DNA from: Flavobacterium soli DSM 19725
GTDB lineage: Bacteria > Bacteroidota > Bacteroidia > Flavobacteriales > Flavobacteriaceae
Reading direction: 5' to 3'
DNA: 64,000 nucleotides
NCBI RefSeq assembly: GCF_000422705.1
Contig: NZ_AUGO01000007.1
Location: forward strand, 186,001-250,000
Under the pieces are notes generated by a model, which did no database searches, was not told where the DNA came from, and saw nothing but the letters and a program-made list of their open reading frames with translations. Positions 8,207 through 17,231 of the stretch are shown here, in pieces (the first letter of the stretch is position 1; each line of letters starts with the position of its first letter). A program made the translations under genes and the position numbers.

Positions 8207-9859
8207 ATGATCCAGATGATTAAACCATTACTTTTATATTCCTTTTTTCTACTTTGTTCTTTAACAATATACTCTCAAAACACTGTAGGAATTATAACCG
8301 ACACGACGGATGCCTACCAAGGTTACACGCTTTTTACTTCCAATACCTCTACTTTTTTAATCAATAATTGTGGTGAAGTTATCAACCAATGGAGCAGTAC
8401 TTTTACCCCTGGAAATTCGATGTATTTACTAGAAGATGGCTCCCTTTTGAGAACTGGAAGTACACCTTCTAACGATATTGTTTTTGGAGGTCAAGGTGGT
8501 GTTGTAGAAAAATACAGCTGGGAAGGTGCTTTGCTATGGCAATATTATTATGACACGCCACAATACCGTCAGCACCATGACATTTTTCCGATGCCAAATG
8601 GAAATGTAATGATTTTGGCAGCAAAAGTTATGACCAATGCCGAAGCGATTGAAGCAGGAAGAAACCCTGCCATGTTGCCCCAAGGAGTTTTATATTCAGA
8701 GCAACTGGTGGAAGTGCAACCTGTTGGAACCAACCAAGGGACAATTGTTTGGGAATGGGATATGAAAAACCATCTTGTGCAGGATTTTGATGCTACAAAA
8801 AGCAATTATGGAATTGTTTCCGAAAATCCACAAAAGCTAGACATCAACTTTACGAATGGTTCTGCCGGGAATTCCAACTGGCTTCATGTGAACTCTGTTC
8901 AATATAATGCCACATTGGATCAAATTATCTTGAGTTCCCGAAACCTGAGCGAAATCTGGATTATCGACCACTCGACTACAACAGCCGAAGCAGCAACTAG
9001 CACTGGTGGTACTTATGGAAAAGGTGGGGACATCTTGTACAGATGGGGAAATCCTCAGGCTTATGATAAAGGAACAGCATCTGACAGAACGTTGTTTGGC
9101 CAGCATTATCCGCATTGGATAGCCGATGATTTGATTGATGGTGGGAAACTTATGGTCTTTAATAACGGTAATGGAAGAGAGCCTCAATTCTCTGAAGTAT
9201 ATATCCTAAATCCGCCAACAAGTGCTCCTGGTTTTTATACCTTGGAGGCAGATGGCACTTATGGCCCCGAAGCTCCAGATTATATTTATGCTGATAACGC
9301 TACTAATCCGGCTAACTTTAATTCGCACATCTTGAGTGGTGCCGATCGTTTGCCTAACGGTAATATCTTTATTTGTGAAGGAACAAAGGGAAAGCTATTT
9401 GAGATTGATAGCAACGAAAATATTGTCTGGGAATACATCAATCCTGTTCATAATGTCACAGGAGCTATTGCTTCTCAAGGAGGCAACCCTCCTACTGTTC
9501 GACAATTGTTCAGAGGTCTTAAATATGGTGTTGATTATCCTGCATTTGAAGGAAAAGATTTGACACCAGGCGATCCAATTGAACTTAATTCTGAGCTCAA
9601 TGTAGCCTGTACTGCATTAGGAGTTGACGAAAATGAATCAAATACCTTTATGTTAAGTCCAAATCCAACTTCAGGAATCATTAACCTGACAACGGACGCT
9701 GTTGTGACTAAGATTGAAGTATATAACATCTTGGGTGCTAAAATCAATACGGTTATGAATTCCAAAACTGTGGATTTATCCAATTTACAGAGCGGTATTT
9801 ATGTTTTAAAACTATTTGCTAATGATGTTGTGAGTATAAAAAAAATTATCAAAGAATAA
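8207..9859 (+). CDS. Aryl-sulfotransferase-like secreted protein with T9SS sorting domain
   Basis: 551 aa from the ATG at 8207; an ATG at 8216 is an alternative. The open frame extends upstream to 8108 but that stretch lacks a signal-peptide start. The signal peptide KPLLLYSFFLLCSLTIYSQ is followed by a propeller-like domain with HHDIFPMPNGNV, NWLHVNSVQYN, SSRNLSEIWIIDH and FGQHYPHWI. These are features of arylsulfotransferase (ASST, PF05935) proteins. The last about 75 residues (SPNPTSGIINLTTDAV ... ILGAKI ... LQSGIYVLKL ... IKKIIKE) form a type A sorting domain for type IX secretion. The actual substrate is unknown. It is followed directly by a terminator. Confidence 0.85.
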   Translation: MIQMIKPLLLYSFFLLCSLTIYSQNTVGIITDTTDAYQGYTLFTSNTSTFLINNCGEVINQWSSTFTPGNSMYLLEDGSLLRTGSTPSNDIVFGGQGGVVEKYSWEGALLWQYYYDTPQYRQHHDIFPMPNGNVMILAAKVMTNAEAIEAGRNPAMLPQGVLYSEQLVEVQPVGTNQGTIVWEWDMKNHLVQDFDATKSNYGIVSENPQKLDINFTNGSAGNSNWLHVNSVQYNATLDQIILSSRNLSEIWIIDHSTTTAEAATSTGGTYGKGGDILYRWGNPQAYDKGTASDRTLFGQHYPHWIADDLIDGGKLMVFNNGNGREPQFSEVYILNPPTSAPGFYTLEADGTYGPEAPDYIYADNATNPANFNSHILSGADRLPNGNIFICEGTKGKLFEIDSNENIVWEYINPVHNVTGAIASQGGNPPTVRQLFRGLKYGVDYPAFEGKDLTPGDPIELNSELNVACTALGVDENESNTFMLSPNPTSGIINLTTDAVVTKIEVYNILGAKINTVMNSKTVDLSNLQSGIYVLKLFANDVVSIKKIIKE

Positions 9860-9867
9860 TTAAAACC

Positions 9868-9899
9868 AAAAAATCCCTTTCGTTTGAAAGGGATTTTTT
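9868..9899. terminator. Bidirectional terminator
   Basis: The stem AAAAAATCCCTTTC / GAAAGGGATTTTTT has loop GTTT. It ends the sulfotransferase-like gene and can serve carB on the other strand. Confidence 0.8.
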
Positions 9900-9912
9900 A
9901 TTCACACCGTAC

Positions 9913-9932
9913 GGACAGGTCGCGACCCGTCC
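9913..9932. repeat. 20-bp near-palindrome abutting the carB stop codon
   Basis: GGACAGGTCGCGACCCGTCC is self-complementary except for one mismatched pair. It is GC-rich against an AT-rich background and lies immediately beyond the carB stop. This resembles short dispersed palindromic repeats seen in flavobacterial intergenic regions, but a second copy is not present in this window. Confidence 0.55.
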
Positions 9933-12785
9933 CTACTTGCTCAAATACATTTTTCTTCTTGAATACAATTCATAAAATTGGTCATCTTTCAAGTCGTCAA
10001 TAAACAAGATACTTTCTCCTGTAGATTTCATCTCCGGCCCAAGTGCTTTGTTTACATTTTTAAACTTACTGAATGAAAATACCGGTTGCTTGATGGCATA
10101 ACCCTTTAATTGCGGATTAAATTTAAAGTCAGTTACTTTGTTTTCGCCCAACATCACTTTTGTAGCATAGTTTACATAAGGTTCTCCATACGCTTTTGCT
10201 ATAAATGGAACCGTTCTTGACGCTCTTGGATTAGCTTCAATGATATAAACTGTATCGTCTTTTATGGCAAACTGGATGTTGATCAAACCTACTGTTCTCA
10301 AAGCCAAGGCAATTTTTTTGGTATGCTCTTTAATCTGTTGCATTACAAATTCTCCCAAGTTGAAAGGAGGCAATGTAGCGTTACTGTCGCCAGAGTGTAC
10401 TCCACAAGGCTCGATGTGCTCCATGATCCCGATGATGTATACGTTTTCTCCATCACAAATTGCATCTGCTTCCGCTTCAATCGCACCATCCAAATAATGA
10501 TCGAGCAATAATTTATTTCCTGGAATCGATTTCAATAAATCAATTACGTGTTCTTCTAATTCTTGCTTGTTGATGACAATCTTCATCCCTTGTCCACCCA
10601 ACACATACGAAGGACGAACCAATAACGGGAAGTCTAAGGTATCTGCTAATTTTGAAGCTTCGTCGGCACTTTCGGCAATTCCGAATTTAGGGAAAGGAAT
10701 GTTCAACTCCGTCAACAATTCTGAGAAACGCCCTCTATCTTCGGCTAAATCCAAAGCATCGAAACTTGTTCCTAGAATCTTGATTCCGTATTTTGATAGC
10801 TTTTCAGCCAATTTCAAAGCCGTTTGCCCACCCAATTGCACGATTACACCTTCTGGTTTTTCGTGACGGATGATGTCGTAAATATGTTCCCAGAAAACAG
10901 GCTCGAAGTATAACTTATCAGCAGTATCAAAATCCGTTGAAACCGTTTCAGGGTTACAGTTAATCATAATGGTTTCATAGCCACATTCTTTTGCAGCCAA
11001 AACACCGTGAACACAAGAGTAATCAAACTCAATCCCTTGCCCAATCCTGTTTGGTCCAGAACCTAGAACCACTACTTTCTTTTTATCAGTTACAATACTT
11101 TCGTTGTGAACGTATTTCTTACCGTCTGCTGTTTCAATTTCAGCTTCAAACGTAGAATAATAGTATGGTGTTAGTGCTTTAAATTCTGCCGCACAAGTAT
11201 CCACTAATTTATAGACACGCTTTATGTCCATCTCTTCGCGTAGCTTATATACTTGGCTTTCTAAACAGCCCAACATATGTGCTATTTGGCGGTCGCCATA
11301 TCCCTTTTGTTTTGCCTCAAGCACTAATTCTTTTGGCAAAGTATCAATTTTATAGTTTGAAATCTCTTTCTCTAGCAAGAACAATTCCTCATACTGCTTC
11401 AAGAACCACATGTCAATCTTGGTGATTTCATGTATTCTGCTCAATGGAATTCCCATTTGGATGGCATCATAAATCACAAACACACGGTCCCAACTTGCAT
11501 ACGTCAGTTTTTCGATGATTTGCTCATAATTTTTATAGCCTTTTCCGTCGGCCCCTAATCCATTTCTTTTTATTTCTAAAGATTGAGTTGCCTTATGCAA
11601 AGCTTCTTGAAACGAACGTCCAATTCCCATTACCTCGCCAACAGATTTCATCTGAAGACCTAGAGTCCTGTCTGCTCCTTCGAATTTATCAAAATTCCAA
11701 CGTGGTATTTTTACGATAACATAATCCAATGTTGGTTCAAAAAGTGCTGAAGTCGATTTTGTAATTTGATTCTGAAGTTCATCCAAATTGTATCCTAAAG
11801 CCAGTTTCGAAGCAATTTTTGCAATTGGATAACCTGTAGCTTTTGATGCCAATGCTGATGAACGCGATACTCTTGGGTTGATTTCAATCGCCACAATGTC
11901 TTCCTTTTCGTCAGGCGAAACAGCAAATTGTACGTTACAACCTCCTGCAAAATTTCCGATGCTTCTCATCATCAAGATTGCCATGTCGCGCATTTTTTGG
12001 AACGTCGTGTCAGAAAGCGTCATTGCTGGAGCAACCGTGATAGAATCTCCTGTATGGATTCCCATCGGGTCCATATTTTCGATAGAGCAGATAATTACAA
12101 CATTATCATTCTTATCTCTCAAAAGTTCCAATTCGTATTCTTTCCATCCTAGTAAAGCCTTGTCAATTAATACTTCATGAATTGGCGACATTTCTAAACC
12201 GTAGGTTAGTTTTTCGTCAAACTCTTCTTTAGAATGTACAAAAGCAGCTCCAGTTCCACCCAAGGTAAATGATGGACGGATTACCAATGGAAAACCAAAT
12301 TCCTGAGCAATTTCTTTTCCTTTCAAGAAAGAGGTTGCCGTTTTCGCAGGTGCGGTTGGCACATTGATTTTCTCTAGCAATTGCTTGAACTGTTCCCTAT
12401 CTTCAGTAATATTGATGGCATTGATATCCACACCAATTAATTTTACACCAAAATCTTCCCAGATTCCTTTTTCATCAGCTTCCAAGCATAAATTCAAGGC
12501 CGTTTGTCCGCCCATTGTTGGCAAAACAGCATCAATTTGCGGATGTTCTTTAAGGATTTCAATAATCGATTTTGTAGTCAATGGTTTTAGATAAACGTGA
12601 TCTGCCATTGAAGGATCGGTCATAATCGTTGCAGGATTCGAGTTGATCAGGATTACTTCGATCCCTTCTTCCCTGATGGAACGAGCAGATTGAGAACCTG
12701 CATAATCAAATTCACAGGCTTGACCGATAACAATTGGTCCCGAACCAATAATTAAAACCGACTTGATGGAGTTGTCTTTTGGCAT
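9933..12785 (-). CDS. carB: Carbamoyl-phosphate synthase large subunit
   Basis: 950 aa. It makes carbamoyl phosphate from bicarbonate, ATP and glutamine-derived ammonia for arginine and pyrimidine synthesis. Two homologous halves are clear. Each starts with a nucleotide-binding motif (IIGSGPIVIGQACEFDYAGS near residue 11; VLGSGPNRIGQGIEFDYSCV near 575) followed by an ATP-grasp domain (LIRPSFTLGGTG; LVRPSYVLGGQG). The protein stops near residue 950, whereas E. coli CarB is about 1073, so the C-terminal MGS-like allosteric domain is missing, as I recall for Bacteroidota enzymes. The small subunit carA is not in this window. Confidence 0.97.
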   Translation of the reverse strand: MPKDNSIKSVLIIGSGPIVIGQACEFDYAGSQSARSIREEGIEVILINSNPATIMTDPSMADHVYLKPLTTKSIIEILKEHPQIDAVLPTMGGQTALNLCLEADEKGIWEDFGVKLIGVDINAINITEDREQFKQLLEKINVPTAPAKTATSFLKGKEIAQEFGFPLVIRPSFTLGGTGAAFVHSKEEFDEKLTYGLEMSPIHEVLIDKALLGWKEYELELLRDKNDNVVIICSIENMDPMGIHTGDSITVAPAMTLSDTTFQKMRDMAILMMRSIGNFAGGCNVQFAVSPDEKEDIVAIEINPRVSRSSALASKATGYPIAKIASKLALGYNLDELQNQITKSTSALFEPTLDYVIVKIPRWNFDKFEGADRTLGLQMKSVGEVMGIGRSFQEALHKATQSLEIKRNGLGADGKGYKNYEQIIEKLTYASWDRVFVIYDAIQMGIPLSRIHEITKIDMWFLKQYEELFLLEKEISNYKIDTLPKELVLEAKQKGYGDRQIAHMLGCLESQVYKLREEMDIKRVYKLVDTCAAEFKALTPYYYSTFEAEIETADGKKYVHNESIVTDKKKVVVLGSGPNRIGQGIEFDYSCVHGVLAAKECGYETIMINCNPETVSTDFDTADKLYFEPVFWEHIYDIIRHEKPEGVIVQLGGQTALKLAEKLSKYGIKILGTSFDALDLAEDRGRFSELLTELNIPFPKFGIAESADEASKLADTLDFPLLVRPSYVLGGQGMKIVINKQELEEHVIDLLKSIPGNKLLLDHYLDGAIEAEADAICDGENVYIIGIMEHIEPCGVHSGDSNATLPPFNLGEFVMQQIKEHTKKIALALRTVGLINIQFAIKDDTVYIIEANPRASRTVPFIAKAYGEPYVNYATKVMLGENKVTDFKFNPQLKGYAIKQPVFSFSKFKNVNKALGPEMKSTGESILFIDDLKDDQFYELYSRRKMYLSK

Positions 12786-12928
12786 GTTGCTTTTTGTTTT
12801 AAGCTTTAAAGTTTCGAGTTGTGGGGTAAAACTTTAAAAGTAGTTAGGTTTTTATTCTTAAATTATCGCTGCTTGTAGTAACGTTAAAGGTTAAACTTCA
12901 AACAAATAACTTTCTTTAATGAAAAGGT

Positions 12929-12964
12929 ATAAAAAAAGGCGATACTAAAATAAGTAACGCCTTT
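12929..12964 (-). terminator. Terminator for rpmH
   Basis: The stem AAAGGCG / CGCCTTT is extended inward with one mismatch. On the minus strand it is followed by a T-run (the A-run at 12929-12935). Confidence 0.7.
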
Positions 12965-12983
12965 ATTTATTTTTCAATAAACA

Positions 12984-13145
12984 TTATTTTTTGTGTCTTG
13001 GTTCGCAAGATACAGTCAATTTATGTCTTCCTTTAGCTCTTCTACGAGCTAGAACTTTTCTTCCGTTCGGAGATTCCATTCTGTCCATAAATCCGTGTTT
13101 ATTTCTTCTTTTTCTTTTCGATGGTTGAAATGTCCTTTTGCTCAT
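12984..13145 (-). CDS. rpmH: 50S ribosomal protein L34
   Basis: 53 aa, below usual ORF cut-offs. Starts [19 protein letters not shown], then [19 protein letters not shown], the invariant L34 core. The extended C-terminal tail [13 protein letters not shown] is of the kind found in flavobacteria. It has a consensus promoter at 13222-13251 and its own terminator. The usual dnaA/rnpA neighbours are absent, consistent with the scattered arrangement in Bacteroidota. Confidence 0.95.
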   Translation of the reverse strand: MSKRTFQPSKRKRRNKHGFMDRMESPNGRKVLARRRAKGRHKLTVSCEPRHKK

Positions 13146-13221
13146 TGCTTTGTATCTTTAAAAATCGTGATTTAATTTCTATGTAATCGTTTTTGAGATT
13201 TTGTTCCCTAAAAACCGAGTG

Positions 13222-13251
13222 CAAATATACAAAGGTTTTTTTTTCTGACAA
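13222..13251 (-). promoter_or_regulatory. Bacteroidota-type promoter of rpmH
   Basis: Read on the minus strand: TTG at 13251-13249, exactly 19 bases, then TATATTTG at 13229-13222. This matches the Bacteroidota consensus TTTG-N19-TAnnTTTG for the primary sigma factor. It lies 77 bp upstream of the rpmH start. Confidence 0.8.
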
Positions 13252-13316
13252 GTAGTTTTATAAAAATATTTTTAATTGATTTTATTACCTTTGCAAACTC
13301 ATATAAAAAACTAATT

Positions 13317-13832
13317 ATGTTTCACAAAAATATCAAACTCATTTTAGCCGGACTTATTATTGCTACTGGTATTTGGCAATTTACAGAAAGTAATATCGGA
13401 AATGGAATTTTCCTTTTATTATTGTCGCTAATTTTCATTTTTCTATATTTTAAAAATGAGTTTATCCTATTGGCTTTCCTTAAATTAAGAAAACAGGATT
13501 TTCCGGGTGCTCAAAAATGGTTAGCTTACATCAAAAATCCAGAAGCTTCTTTGGTTAAAAAACAACAAGGATACTTTCAATATCTTCACGGATTGATGCT
13601 ATCACAAACCAATATTACCCAGGCCGAAAAACATTTCAAGAAAGCATTGGAACTTGGTTTATCTATGGATACTGATATTGCTATTGCAAAACTGAATCTT
13701 GCTGGTGTAGCGATGACAAGAAGAAGAAAATTGGAAGCTACCAACCTTTTGAACGAAGCTAAAAAATTAGACAAGCAAGGTTTATTGAAAGACCAGATTA
13801 AGATGATGAAGGAACAAATGAAGAAGATTTAG
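13317..13832 (+). CDS. TPR-like membrane protein, two N-terminal helices
   Basis: 171 aa. Two hydrophobic helices (about residues 5-22 and 28-47) are followed by alpha-helical repeats: a TPR-like pair, TQAEKHFKKALELGL and IAIAKLNLAGVAM, and a lysine-rich tail. A -7 box TACCTTTG lies at 13286-13293, 24 bp before the start; no good -33 TTG is present. It is anchored in the membrane with the repeats probably cytoplasmic. The function is unknown. Confidence 0.75.
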   Translation: MFHKNIKLILAGLIIATGIWQFTESNIGNGIFLLLLSLIFIFLYFKNEFILLAFLKLRKQDFPGAQKWLAYIKNPEASLVKKQQGYFQYLHGLMLSQTNITQAEKHFKKALELGLSMDTDIAIAKLNLAGVAMTRRRKLEATNLLNEAKKLDKQGLLKDQIKMMKEQMKKI

Positions 13833-13872
13833 TGATCTGTTTACAGTCACAGTAATCAGTTTCTATTTATAA

Positions 13873-13900
13873 AAAAGCTTTCAGTTTCCTGAAAGCTTTT
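13873..13900. terminator. Bidirectional terminator
   Basis: The stem AAAAGCTTTCAG / CTGAAAGCTTTT has a four-base loop. It lies between convergent genes. Confidence 0.8.
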
Positions 13901-13904
13901 CTTT

Positions 13905-14798
13905 TTAATATCCACTCAAAGGGATTTCAATTTCATATTTTTTCTTAGAAGCATTGGTCAGCTTCTTATCTCTCAACCAAGGATTATGAATCTTTAAAAT
14001 CTTATAGTTGATACCTTGCTCTTTGGCGAAAGCCGCCAAATCCGTAATCGTAGAATCTACAACAATTTTCTTGGTTGGAATTCCCTGGTAAAGTTCTTCT
14101 TGAGCTACAGTAAAATTATAAAGCGTTGGGTTTTTCATGATTTCCTTAAGGGCCAAAATCCTGAAAACATAACGATGTGTTTCATCGGTCAACAATAAAT
14201 CATAATAATTAGAAACACCTTGACTTGTAATTTGCTTGTTTACACCTGCCAAACCGCCATTATACGATGCTGCAGCCAAGGTCCATGAACCTAATCTTGA
14301 TTTTGCATCCAATAGATAACGACAAGCGGCTTCAGTAGATTTCTCCAAATGATATCGCTCGTCCACTTCATCATTGACTTCCATCCCTCTTTCCTTTGCA
14401 GTTGCAGGCATAAATTGCCAAAAACCTTTTGCACCAGCAGAAGAAGTGGCATTCATCAAGGCACTTTCGGCTACAGCCAAATATTTAAAATCGTCTGGAA
14501 CGCCATGTTTTTGCAAAATAGGTTCTATGATTGGAAAAAACCTATTGGCTCTTTTCAAAATCAAAAGCGTTGAAGCATCCAGATTCGCATTTACTAATAA
14601 TTCTCTATCGAAACGTTCCCGCACATCCGAAACTGCAAGAGGTGTTGTTTCGCCTGCAAAGTCAACACTTGCCGGAAAATATCTTTTTGTCGTTTTTGTA
14701 GTTTCCACATTTTTGATTTCTCCCGAAACCGCGTGAATCAAAGCACCACTTGTTAGTACAACTGCTGCTATTATTCCTGTTCTTTTTATCCAGTTCAT
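13905..14798 (-). CDS. Lytic transglycosylase (SLT domain, MltD-like)
   Basis: 297 aa. It cleaves the peptidoglycan glycan strand in the periplasm. The N-terminal signal/anchor is RTGIIAAVVLTSGALIHAVSG. The SLT fold is recognisable by the catalytic Glu in LAVAESALMN (about residue 107), then SSAGAKGFWQFMPATAKERGM, and AAASYNGGLAGV further on. The C-terminal about 50 residues (LAAFAKEQGINYKILKIHNPWLRDKKL) are LysM-like and probably bind the cell wall. It ends next to a bidirectional terminator. Confidence 0.9.
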   Translation of the reverse strand: MNWIKRTGIIAAVVLTSGALIHAVSGEIKNVETTKTTKRYFPASVDFAGETTPLAVSDVRERFDRELLVNANLDASTLLILKRANRFFPIIEPILQKHGVPDDFKYLAVAESALMNATSSAGAKGFWQFMPATAKERGMEVNDEVDERYHLEKSTEAACRYLLDAKSRLGSWTLAAASYNGGLAGVNKQITSQGVSNYYDLLLTDETHRYVFRILALKEIMKNPTLYNFTVAQEELYQGIPTKKIVVDSTITDLAAFAKEQGINYKILKIHNPWLRDKKLTNASKKKYEIEIPLSGY

Positions 14799-14846
14799 TT
14801 TCTTTTCGTTTTTATTGTGATTTGTAAAACTATCTAATAATACTTC

Positions 14847-15503
14847 CTATTCCAAAATTATTTTGGGTAAATTTTCGTTGAGCCATTTAAATTTGCTCAA
14901 AATCATAATATGTGTTCCACCTTTGATGGTAATACAATTTTTGATGTTTTTGATCGGGAAAACTTCGTCAATATCGCCATGAATGTGCACTACTTTTGTG
15001 TCAATTTCCGTTCTTTCCCACATAATCATCTGTTCGATAGCCCAATCGAGATACACTTTCTCCCGCATTGATAAATATTTTTCATACAATTTTAATCGCT
15101 GTTGGATGGCGGTTCCAAAAGAAAACTTCGACAATACTTCTACATTTTTCATCAAACCTGTGGGAACAAGTTTATAAGCCTTTGTAGATTTTGCAATTTT
15201 CATTCGCAACGGAACTTCTAAATTACATTTGACGCTCGAAATGATAATTACCTTTCTAAGCTTCAGAAACTGTGCCATTTCCTGAACCAGAACACCTCCA
15301 AACGAAACCCCGACCAAAACGGCATCGTCCTCGGTTACAAGCTTCGACATTCTTTTGGCGTAAGCCGTCAAAGATTCATTTTCAATAGGCATTTCCCAAT
15401 CCAGCAAATGCATTTCAAATGTATCTTCTGGCAACTCTATTCTCTCAAAAATCAGGGAACTTGCAGCAAGTCCTGGCATAAAATAAACATGAATCTTTTG
15501 CAT
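14847..15503 (-). CDS. Alpha/beta hydrolase
   Basis: 218 aa from the ATG at 15503; a TTG one codon earlier is unlikely. Alpha/beta hydrolase fold with the nucleophile elbow GVSFGG (Ser about residue 68), a likely acid in HIHGDIDEVFP (about 175) and His in KGGTHIMIL (about 195). The catalytic triad is therefore complete. There is no signal peptide, so it is probably cytoplasmic. The substrate is unknown. It is transcribed in the same direction as the transglycosylase, 48 bp upstream of it. Confidence 0.8.
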   Translation of the reverse strand: MQKIHVYFMPGLAASSLIFERIELPEDTFEMHLLDWEMPIENESLTAYAKRMSKLVTEDDAVLVGVSFGGVLVQEMAQFLKLRKVIIISSVKCNLEVPLRMKIAKSTKAYKLVPTGLMKNVEVLSKFSFGTAIQQRLKLYEKYLSMREKVYLDWAIEQMIMWERTEIDTKVVHIHGDIDEVFPIKNIKNCITIKGGTHIMILSKFKWLNENLPKIILE

Positions 15504-15621
15504 CAAAATTGTTTTAACGGTATGATAACAGCTAAATCCGCAAATTATTACGAATTTTGTATAAAATTAAAATTTTCTTTTGGGAAAATACTTCATCCTG
15601 ACTTTAATTTATCAATAAATT

Positions 15622-16344
15622 ATGACGACACAACTTTATAAATCTACCGAAAGAGGGAAAGCTAATTTCGGATGGCTTGATGCTAATTTTTCTTTTTCGT
15701 TTGGAAATTATTTCGATAAAGAGAAGGTACAATTTGGGATGCTTCGGGTTTTAAATGATGATACGATTGCTGCTGGAACGGGCTTTGGAACACATCCTCA
15801 TGAGAATATGGAAATCATCACAATTCCCCTCGAAGGTGGCTTGAAACACCGCGACAGTATGGGAAATGAAGGCGTGATTGGTTTTGGAGAAGTACAAGTG
15901 ATGAGTGCCGGAACTGGAATTTTACATTCTGAAATGAATGCAAGTCAAACTGAAAGCGCCAAGACTTTGCAACTTTGGGTGTTTCCAGAACAACAAGATG
16001 TTGAACCAAGATACGACCAGAAATCGTTTGATTTGACCAGTAAAATCAATACCTTTGTAACCGTTGTTTCGCCAAGGGATAAAAATGATGGAAACGCACT
16101 TTGGGTGCATCAGCAAACCTTTTTTAACCTTGGGATTTTTGAAAGCGGAACTACCATAAACTATATGGTTAATATTGCAAAAAATGGCGTCTATCTTTTT
16201 CTGATTGAAGGACAAATTGGAGTTAACAATCAAATACTGAATGAACGGGATGCAATGGGAATTACCGATTTTGAAAATTTTGAAATTACAATAAAACAGC
16301 AAGCAAAAATACTTTTAGTCGAAGTACCAATGACACACGAATAA
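15622..16344 (+). CDS. Pirin family protein (bicupin)
   Basis: 240 aa, the size of YhhW-type quercetin-dioxygenase-like pirins. The N-terminal cupin carries the metal-binding set: two His in GTHPHENMEI (about residues 57-62), then LKHRDS and HSEMN (about 101). The second cupin is degenerate (NYMVNIAKNGVYLFLIEGQI). Some members oxidise flavonols; the physiological role here is unknown. It is followed 2 bp later by the small GNAT-like gene, so the two probably form an operon. Confidence 0.88.
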   Translation: MTTQLYKSTERGKANFGWLDANFSFSFGNYFDKEKVQFGMLRVLNDDTIAAGTGFGTHPHENMEIITIPLEGGLKHRDSMGNEGVIGFGEVQVMSAGTGILHSEMNASQTESAKTLQLWVFPEQQDVEPRYDQKSFDLTSKINTFVTVVSPRDKNDGNALWVHQQTFFNLGIFESGTTINYMVNIAKNGVYLFLIEGQIGVNNQILNERDAMGITDFENFEITIKQQAKILLVEVPMTHE

Positions 16345-16346
16345 TT

Positions 16347-16646
16347 ATGGAGATGCAAACTATGGAAATTAAAGACAATACTTTCTCAAGACAATTTGAG
16401 ACACAGGTGGACGGAAAGTTGATTTCATTGGAATATTCGTTTCAAGAAAAGAAAATTTTCCTAACAAGGTTGAATGTTCCTGAAAATTTTGAAAACGAAG
16501 AATTTATTACTGATTTTCTAAAAAACATTATGGCTATTGCCGAAGAACGAAAATTAAAAGTAGTTCCGATTTTACCCAAAATCGCTGCTTTTTTTAGAAA
16601 AAACCCTGTTTACAAGGAATTACTTCCTCCAGGAATTAAAATTTAA
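16347..16646 (+). CDS. Small GNAT-like N-acetyltransferase (YjdJ/COG2388 type)
   Basis: 99 aa, with alternative starts at 16353 and 16362. The compact fold matches single-domain YjdJ-like GNATs: a short beta-sheet core (GKLISLEYSFQEKKIFLTRLNVP), a helix with ITDFLKNIMAIAEERKLKVVPI, and a C-terminal FRKNPVYKELL, which resembles the usual Y-x-x-L end. The acetyl-CoA loop is not strongly conserved, so activity is uncertain. It is translationally close to the pirin and ends at a terminator. Confidence 0.7.
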   Translation: MEMQTMEIKDNTFSRQFETQVDGKLISLEYSFQEKKIFLTRLNVPENFENEEFITDFLKNIMAIAEERKLKVVPILPKIAAFFRKNPVYKELLPPGIKI

Positions 16647-16657
16647 ATCGAATTCAG

Positions 16658-16690
16658 AAAAGCTTTTACTTGATTGTAAAAGCTTTTTTA
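16658..16690 (+). terminator. Terminator of the pirin operon
   Basis: The stem AAAAGCTTTTAC / GTAAAAGCTTTT is followed by a T-run. Confidence 0.8.
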
Positions 16691-16718
16691 TTTTGGTAGA
16701 AATTATTACTTTTACCTA

Positions 16719-17060
16719 ATGCCATCAGAAGAAACCACCCAAAAAGTCATTCATTTTTTTGAAAATATCGAGAAATATTATGGCTCCAAAACCGAAATTA
16801 CCGAAGCTTTATGTACGGAAACCGATAATTTCGACACACAACTCACTACTTGGAATTTATCAGAATTTATTTTGATCCGTTCGGCTTATCGAAATGCTGG
16901 TGCTCGATTCATGATGGAAGGCGAAAAAATGTATTATGAAATTTCAGCAAAAATAATTGTAGATTTCAAACAGCCGGGAAGAAATTCATTTGAATTTATC
17001 GAACAATATAGTGAGAGCGTTTTTAGGATTACTAAGATTAAGTTCCACTACAAATACTAA
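16719..17060 (+). CDS. Hypothetical protein
   Basis: 113 aa, no signal peptide and no membrane segment. The N-terminal half is acidic. A beta-rich C-terminal half includes MYYEISAKIIVDFKQPG and VFRITKIKFHYKY. I do not recognise the family. It lies between two terminators, so it is a single-gene unit. Confidence 0.6.
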   Translation: MPSEETTQKVIHFFENIEKYYGSKTEITEALCTETDNFDTQLTTWNLSEFILIRSAYRNAGARFMMEGEKMYYEISAKIIVDFKQPGRNSFEFIEQYSESVFRITKIKFHYKY

Positions 17061-17129
17061 GCTTTTTGATGCTCAAAAAGCAAATTCCAAAAAATAAGCT
17101 ACAAATAACAAACAAGCTACAAAGCCAAA

Positions 17130-17166
17130 AAACCAAACCTTCGCAAATGCAAAGGTTTGGGTTTTT
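17130..17166. terminator. Terminator
   Basis: The stem AAACCAAACCTT / AAGGTTTGGGTTT is flanked by A- and T-runs. It lies between convergent genes. Confidence 0.7.
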
Positions 17167-17231
17167 GTCCCGAAACTTCGGGATTAGAAAATTGTAATTT
17201 ATTTGTTATTTGGAAATTCTATTTTGGAATT